Made by a program: the position numbers and the translations under genes. 64,000 nt of DNA from Kingdonia uniflora. Lineage: Eukaryota; Streptophyta; Magnoliopsida; Ranunculales; Circaeasteraceae. Positions 57,854-64,000 of this stretch are shown here, piece by piece (position 1 is the first letter of the stretch; every line of letters starts with the position of its first letter). The stretch is from NCBI GenBank assembly GCA_014058105.1, contig JACGCM010001272.1, positions 124,001 to 188,000 on the forward strand. The letters are read 5' to 3'. Under the pieces are notes generated by a model. It was given only the letters and a program-made list of their open reading frames with translations. It had not been told where the DNA came from and made no database searches.

Positions 57854-59750
57854 TGCAAGACAAAACAGAAACATAAACTTCAACTTTTATGTAGGTATTG
57901 ATCATAGTTAGTTATGAGTTATTTATACTTGCCCCACCCCACCCCCATTTCATCCAGCTACCAACTTATTTGTAAACCTTCAACTTTACCCAACCCATTA
58001 ATCCGTATTTTGGCAAAAACATCCTCAAATTTTCACTTGAAATTCAAAATATAAAGGTTTAGTCAAAACAGGGGGAGTATTTTCGTCAAAAGAGGGTAAG
58101 TTTAAGGTTTACAAATAAGGCAAGGTATGTATTACTTGAAACAGTTAATAGGCTTAACAATAATGAATTTAGAATTAGTTGAGCAGAGATTTCAAAGTAA
58201 GAAGCAAGAAACAGTTTCCAACAATATACAAATTCACTAATTATACTATGAATATGGTAAGTCACATGATGCAAAAACTCCTATTGACGGGGATACTTGT
58301 TTCTCAACAGTATCAGCTTAAATAAGACATTAAAACTGGACTCTTTGTGCTGAATTCTTGATATATTTTAATTTATAAAATAAGGGTACTTAAAATTAAG
58401 GCATTTATATACTTACACACATTTGTCTGTATATTTTGCTTCTGAGTGAAGTATTAGTAGAAATTGTACAATTTCCCATATTGAATTAAGAACTTTGTAA
58501 AATTAAGATGGAAATCATTTATCCTTTATGGTTTTGTATCTATTTATAAACAGGTTCATTCAGAATCATACTTAAACAATCTACATAGCAGCCTGAATGT
58601 CTCCATTATAATGGAGGTAATGAGAAAATGGTTACATGGGTTTTTAATTATATATTTTTGTTTCCAGGAGTAATTTGTCGTCGTAATTCGTTTATATATC
58701 ACCATTTTCCTTGGCTACTTGAGGCCTGTGGAACACCCCAAAACTAGAGTTTCCATTTTGATCTCGGATATTTTGATGGGTGGCCGCTGTGGAACACCTA
58801 ATAAATAGATTGCGTAGAGTACCAACTCAGCTTTCGTTAATTTATTTCTAACTTTATGTCAAAAAAACTATACGATGTCACTTTTTTTTGTAAACAAAAT
58901 GTTTTTTATTTAAGTCTCTAAGATATAGTTCTTTTACATTGAGTGTATCTATATATTAAGAAAGGATAAATAGACCAATATAATAAATAGTATGCTCTTA
59001 AGAAACCAAAGAATGGAAAAAAGTATAAGAAGAAATATAATATATAAGTATAACAACTCAACCCATACTAATAGTTTAGATTCATTAAAAACAACAAACC
59101 AAGTTTTAGAACACCGAGATTTAGACATTCATACCTTGTGCTGGTATTGGTTGCATTATTCTTTGCAGTTTGTACAGTTTTCTCCACATCATTAGAGGTT
59201 ATCTGCAAACTATTTCGCCTCGGACAGCCTCATGTTTTTCGGCATCAATCATAGCTCTTTCACTTGATTAAGTTGTTTCTTCCTTCAAGCCACTCTCAAA
59301 CTATTTTGCAAGCATTACTCTGCCAATAAATAGAACATATTAATAACTAAAACAGTTGGTAATGAATTTTTCCATAATATACAATTTAGAAACATCTTTA
59401 GATAGTAGTGCATTTGTATAAAATATCAATTGCTAACAGAAAAGAATTTCAACTTACCATTTAGTTTCAGATATGCTTAAATCTTTTGATAAAATGTCTA
59501 CTTTTCTCCTCTATTATGTTGGCCAACATTTATAATTCTTTATTCTTTGACAAAAGACTTTCTAATTTAGACTTAATACCCTCGAATATATTTTTTTTAG
59601 ACATTATTCTTCAGCATGCTATACCATAACAACTTTTACTGGGTTTTTTGCAGCTCAATAATATTGCTCTTGAGTCCTCCATTTTCTGCTTGGAAACTTT
59701 ATTTTCATATTTAATTCTCAAAAATTGATCTTAGACTAAACCATATTTTG
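57854..59750. other. Mostly non-coding, AT-rich; weak coiled-coil-like scraps near 59190-59720
   Basis: No gene seen to 59190. On the minus strand 59340-59190 and 59720-59460 give scraps such as SERAMIDAEKHEAVRGEIV and FEGIKSKLESLLSKNKEL in different frames, with GTAAG and AG sites nearby. They could be exons of a captured gene like the BRR2 fragment next door, but this is weak. Confidence 0.35.
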
Positions 59751-59869
59751 GTGTTAAGCAGTCTTGGCGATGAAATCTTTCTCTTTCTGGGCCAACTTGT
59801 AGAAAGTATCAAATGTAGAGGTCATATAACCAACATCTGAACATAATCTCCTAGAAATTGTATCTCTTG

Positions 59870-60215
59870 ACCAGATAACTCCAATATAGGAACCCCTTGA
59901 CCAAATAAGGTAAAGCTCATTAATAATAAAAAAGCTTACTTGCTGAATATGTTTCGTAGTTTCCAACGGCGTAAATAACCATCCCATTTCTCATGGGTGC
60001 TTAGAAATATTTGCCTTTTCTCAAGCAACTTCAAATATGTCGTTATTTCCCTCGTCAACTGTACAACTTTCATCCCAAGGATTTTTTTAACAGACCATCC
60101 CAATCATAAAATTGTTCCTTTGTAAGGGATTTAATTGGAGCAATATACACAATCTGATATTCGGATTATGCATGCAATGAAATATATGATAATTCCAGAG
60201 TAGTTTTTTCTGTCT
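59870..60215 (-). pseudogene. Fragment of a BRR2-type (U5 snRNP, Ski2-like) RNA helicase
   Basis: Minus-strand translation gives YQIVYIAPIKSLTKEQFYDW, LGMKVVQLTREITTYLKLLE, KRQIFLSTHEKWDGYLRRWK and, after a frameshift/stop, KHIQQVSFFIINELYLI. These align with motifs Ia, Ib and II of a BRR2 helicase cassette (YIAPL.AIAKEQ, LKLLEKGQIIISTPEKWD.LSRRWKQRK, VDELHLI). The DExH box is decayed to NELY and STPEKWD to STHEKWD. BRR2 unwinds U4/U6 in the spliceosome; this piece of about 110 residues has no function. It lies 130 bp downstream of the Helitron helicase stop, so gene capture by the Helitron is likely but the Helitron end is not identified. Confidence 0.7.
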
Positions 60216-60345
60216 TTATGAATGGCATTGGTGTTGAGCGAAGTATGAAGCCATATTGTGCTTAGAGTTACTATTTACGACTGACCAGAGATAATAAATC
60301 TAATAAATTAGAAATTCATATACTAATAGTTTAGATTCATTAAAA

Positions 60346-63300
60346 TCAGCAAACCAAGTATTTAAAACTTACATTCAAGCTTGAAGGTTCTGGTAGGAGA
60401 ACATTTTTGTAAACAACATTTTTTGTATATGTTCCATTTGATATAGTTCCGTTTCTGACTAAAACTTTTATTGTTTGCCTTGAAACACCTCTTGATAGAG
60501 CAACATATAATTGCCCGTAACTAAAAACATCATTTGCCAAATATATCGCCGTAACTGGAATTGTTTGTCCTTGAGATTTATTAATGGTTAAAGCAAAACT
60601 TAACCGAATCGGAAATTATTTCCGTATCAATAAAAGGTAAATTGACATTTTCTGAAGGCCTCATTGGAATGCGGGGTAAAAAAACACCGTTGCCTGCAAA
60701 ATATATTGAGATTACTTTGTTATACTTTAAACCATAACCAAACTGAATAGGAATTGTGTTGATTCAATATATATGTAAAACTTTTATAAAATTTGAAATA
60801 TTTGATAAGAGCACATGACTACCTGCACAATGGCCCGTTGTTATTTCTGCTTCAATTACATTCCTATGGATCATACGACAGATAAATCTTGTACCATTGT
60901 ATAAACCATTTTTTGGATCAAAATTTCTCAAAAACATAATTGGCGCTCCTAGTTTGTGTGTCAACTTGTGTGGCGGTAATCCACCTGGAGCAATTGAGTT
61001 TAAAAATTCTTGCTAGTACAAATTTTGAGTATCATCCTCTACTCCGTCAAACGAATAGTAAGTGACTTTGTCCCCAGGAAAATCGTTGATAATTTTCTCA
61101 TTTAATTTGTCGACATACTCATTCAATGGTGTTATTAAAGGTCTTTCAACAATGTATTGCTTATTGAATGTGTTATCTACTAAATTTGGAAAAATGGTAT
61201 CGATGAGGTATGAAATAGATTGTTCATTTTCCCAAAGTATCACCATATCATCAGGTATTTTTATTATGTCATCATCAAGGCATGGTTCTATGCCATCATC
61301 GACACGAAGAAAATAATTCGAATAAAAAGGATCATTTTTTGCTCTCATATTTTCTTTCAGATGAATAATCTGCACATTTCGCCATATAGGGGATCTTGAG
61401 ACGAATGTATTTATTATTTCACCTCTTGTACTATGCGGGATAACTGGAAGGACTTGTCTAAAATCACCTCCCATAATGAGTATCTTTCCACCAAATGGTA
61501 AATCAACTCCCATAATATCTCGTAGGCTTTTATTGAGGGATTCAAATGAGTGTCGATGGGCCATTGTTTCTTCATCCTAAATTAGTGCACTTGCTCTTCA
61601 TAATAACTCTATAATATCTGATTGTTTGCTAATTGAATATGAAACATTTGGTTTAGGAATTAAAGGAAGCTTGAACCTAGAATTTGTTGTACGCCCACCC
61701 GGTAAATTTGCTGTTGCTATGCCGGATGATACAATTGCAATAATGATATGTCGCTCACTTCGCAGAGAGGATATTAATATGCACGATAAAGATATGTCTT
61801 TTCAGTTCCTTCAGGCCCATCTATAAAAAAACACGGCACTTTCCTTCTGTCTTACTGAACCAATAATTTTTTCGTAAGCATATGACTGATCCTCGTTCAA
61901 ATTTTTTATTACCATTAAGTCCTTTTCACTTTCGGGGAGTAATAATTCATCTTGTATCAAAATTGGATCTAATGAAATACAGCTGCTATCTTTTATAATT
62001 TTTGGGAGATCGTAATCAGCGATACACTTGCTATGCTGCATTAGTTCTCCATCTAGGTCTCGTAGAAGTTTATTTATCGGAATGTCAGTTGGCATAGAAC
62101 TTGTTCCAGTATAATCTTCTATCATGTATGAATATAACTCCTCCCACAACTTTTTTACATTCATGGGTTCACAGAAAACCAAAATAGTGGCAAATAGTTG
62201 TCTTAGAGCTGATGGCATTCGTGTACATGCTGCCTCTGCAAAACACGATCTAATACTTTCATATTCTTTAAGAAGTCCTATTTATCGGCTGGCTTGAAAG
62301 TGGTACATTGTAAATCACCTACTATTAGAAGATCATCAAAAGAAGTTGCACCCCTTACATGATTTAAAAGAACTCTCAAGAAAAATTGATCTTCTTTGGC
62401 TGGCATCACTGTATAAATCCTTCCAATTGCCTTATTTCTTGAAGTTCTAGTTTGCCATCTTTTTTCTTTATCAACCCAACTATAATGCTCATGAAACTCT
62501 CGATACAAATATTTTGTAGCTTCATTATCTTCAGAATTAGTATTGAAAAACTTTGTTAACATGGTTCTTGGGTTCCAATCATCTAAAAGAATTTGGTTTA
62601 GAGTTTGGTGGCTATAAAATGATACTTGTTATCTATTTGGTAGGTGTAGTTGCAGCCGTTGAACCAAAGGATATATTTTACTCACTGGGAATTTGAAAAT
62701 TCGCCATAAAGCTTCAGGGGCACAAACCCATCGTGTGTCAACGAAATGTTGAATTTCATTAATATCTGGTTCTGGTCGCACCTCTAAAGAAATACGATCT
62801 GGACCCTTGTAGATGTACTTAAACAAATACTTGACAGCCTTTATGCTGCTACATATCTCAACATTGATATGGCAATCGTTTTTTTTAACAACCATGGATT
62901 ATATGAATTACCCAACTATTATCAACAACCTTGCCATTATCCATAACAACTGACTCACCATTGTTACGTCTTCTGTAAATGGGATATGAATCATTACCCT
63001 GAACTATTTCTAGAGAAAAATTCTTCAGAAAATTTTTCTTACATTTTTCATACACGCGCTTCTTCGATTTGTTCTTCCACAAGGGCTATGAATCATCCAT
63101 TTCATAATAGCATTGTACAAATCAGTTTCTTCATCTTTATTTGGAATCTCCGCTCTAATTATACGATCGTAATCTTTAGGAGTTTTGGGCTTATCCCGCT
63201 CACTTAAAATGATGAGGATGTGAACATGGGGTAAGCCTCACTTTTGGAACTCTACCACATGAACATGTACAATAACTCACCCTAGAACTCCTTTTTTATA

Positions 63301-64000
63301 AATATCATCCTTCAACTCCTCGTATTTTGCACGAAATATTCTTACTGCTAAGTCGGGTCGATCTTGAGAAGTTTTCCCAGGTAACAATTGTTTGGTTATT
63401 TCATCCTAACTAGGAATCCATGTCATTATAATAAATATATCAGATTTCCAAAATTTTGAACCAATGCCATTACATCTTGATAACGCTGGTACATATCACG
63501 CGGACTTCCATTATATGAGGATAGTAGTATAATTCTTCGACCGATATTTCCTATATAATTTATTAAAATATTTAGTCTTAATTAAGTTATGAGTTTCATA
63601 TAAGTAAAACTTCAATCTGTATAGATAATATAGAGGTCATACTAACCTGCATTGGTTTCACCCGTATTAAACGCATCTTATAATCCTTGATACATTTCAG
63701 CTCTAATTGTATCTTTATTTTTGCGAAACCACCTAAGTTTTGCAATATCAATCTTTACGTAATTATCTACTACATATTGCTGTAAAACTCTCATGCCTCT
63801 AAGAAGTAACGCCTCATCACCTTCTCACATCTAGGCAATGATTGGTGTATTAGGAAAAAAACCTATATCAAGAGATATCAAAAATTGAAATTTAGGAATA
63901 ATTGCTATATACCTAAAACATGTAGGTATAATAGTCACAACATGTTAGTTTCTCCCCATTTATATTACGACTATTTATATCCCAACCATAACTTCCATAA
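60346..64000 (-). pseudogene. Helitron Rep/PIF1-like helicase, decayed; N-terminal part outside the window
   Basis: Rep part: GSPRDMYQRYQDVMALVQNF (about 63515-63456), the HUH motif GLPHVHIL with HVH at 63220-63228, and YLFKYIYKGPDR, with the two catalytic tyrosines at 62809-62817. An intron with GT-AG borders (63551-63646) splits NAG|NIGRR. Helicase part: LNEDQSYAYEKIIG, a damaged Walker A (GPEGTEKT for GPGGTGKT, about 61800-61830), a DEE Walker B preceded by a stop (61570), GKILIMGGDFRQVLPVIPHS, LKENMRA, APIMFLRNFDPKNGLYNGTR, NKSQGQTIP and QLYVALSRGVSRQT. A further intron lies at about 60692-60764. Rep nicks and joins single strands and the helicase unwinds during rolling-circle transposition. 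Frameshifts and stops are scattered throughout, so it is inactive. Confidence 0.9.

Overview
The window is nuclear DNA from a flowering plant, most likely a eudicot. It has a spliceosomal WRKY transcription-factor gene, a plant DUF295 F-box remnant, plant Ty1/copia, Ty3/gypsy, CACTA and Helitron elements, and very little intact coding sequence. I cannot name the species. About 52 of the 64 kb is a stack of nested transposons. Only the WRKY gene at 53847-55149 looks like a complete host gene.

The nesting can be read from split long terminal repeats (LTRs), split genes and target-site duplications. A copia element (50024-52023, left part outside the window) was interrupted by a Ty3/gypsy element H (1-2483 plus 46634-50023, minus strand; LTR 48805-50023). 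The gag gene of H was interrupted by a 44-kb block (2484-46633) flanked by a perfect 5-bp duplication, GTCTC. That block is a non-autonomous gypsy element P whose two outer LTRs face in opposite directions, which is abnormal. P received element A (7631-17776, 1107-bp LTRs) and element C (18286-45858). A was hit by element B (13195-16911, duplication GATAG). The LTR of C was hit by CACTA element D (19105-41772, duplication CAA). D carries host-gene fragments (a FAS1 domain and a mitochondrial carrier) and was itself filled by gypsy elements F (20420-23648) and E/G (23665-38791). E/G carries decayed gag-pol on the minus strand and a set of plus-strand coiled-coil ORFs with its own promoter-like region.

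The elements fall into two related groups. A, C and H share a tRNA-Asp-type primer-binding site, a 5' leader with paired hairpins and about 1.1-1.2-kb LTRs. A and C carry one shared ORF of about 450-510 codons, a gag tail fused to an unrecognised acidic protein. P, B, E and F share a different primer-binding site (TGGCGCCGTCTGTGGGA type), a GGGGCGAA polypurine tract and about 560-610-bp LTRs. P and E also carry a 78-bp tandem repeat arranged as 156-bp dimers. B, F and P have no usable coding capacity and presumably relied on proteins from E-like elements; A and C presumably relied on H-like ones.

Right of the stack, 52024-53846 is non-coding, followed by the WRKY gene, a broken DUF295 F-box gene (55867-56872, minus), a two-exon coiled-coil gene fragment (57161-57853, minus), and from 60346 to the window end a decayed Helitron Rep-helicase gene on the minus strand. 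A fragment of a BRR2-type spliceosomal helicase lies just downstream of the Helitron gene. No rRNA, tRNA or CRISPR was seen.
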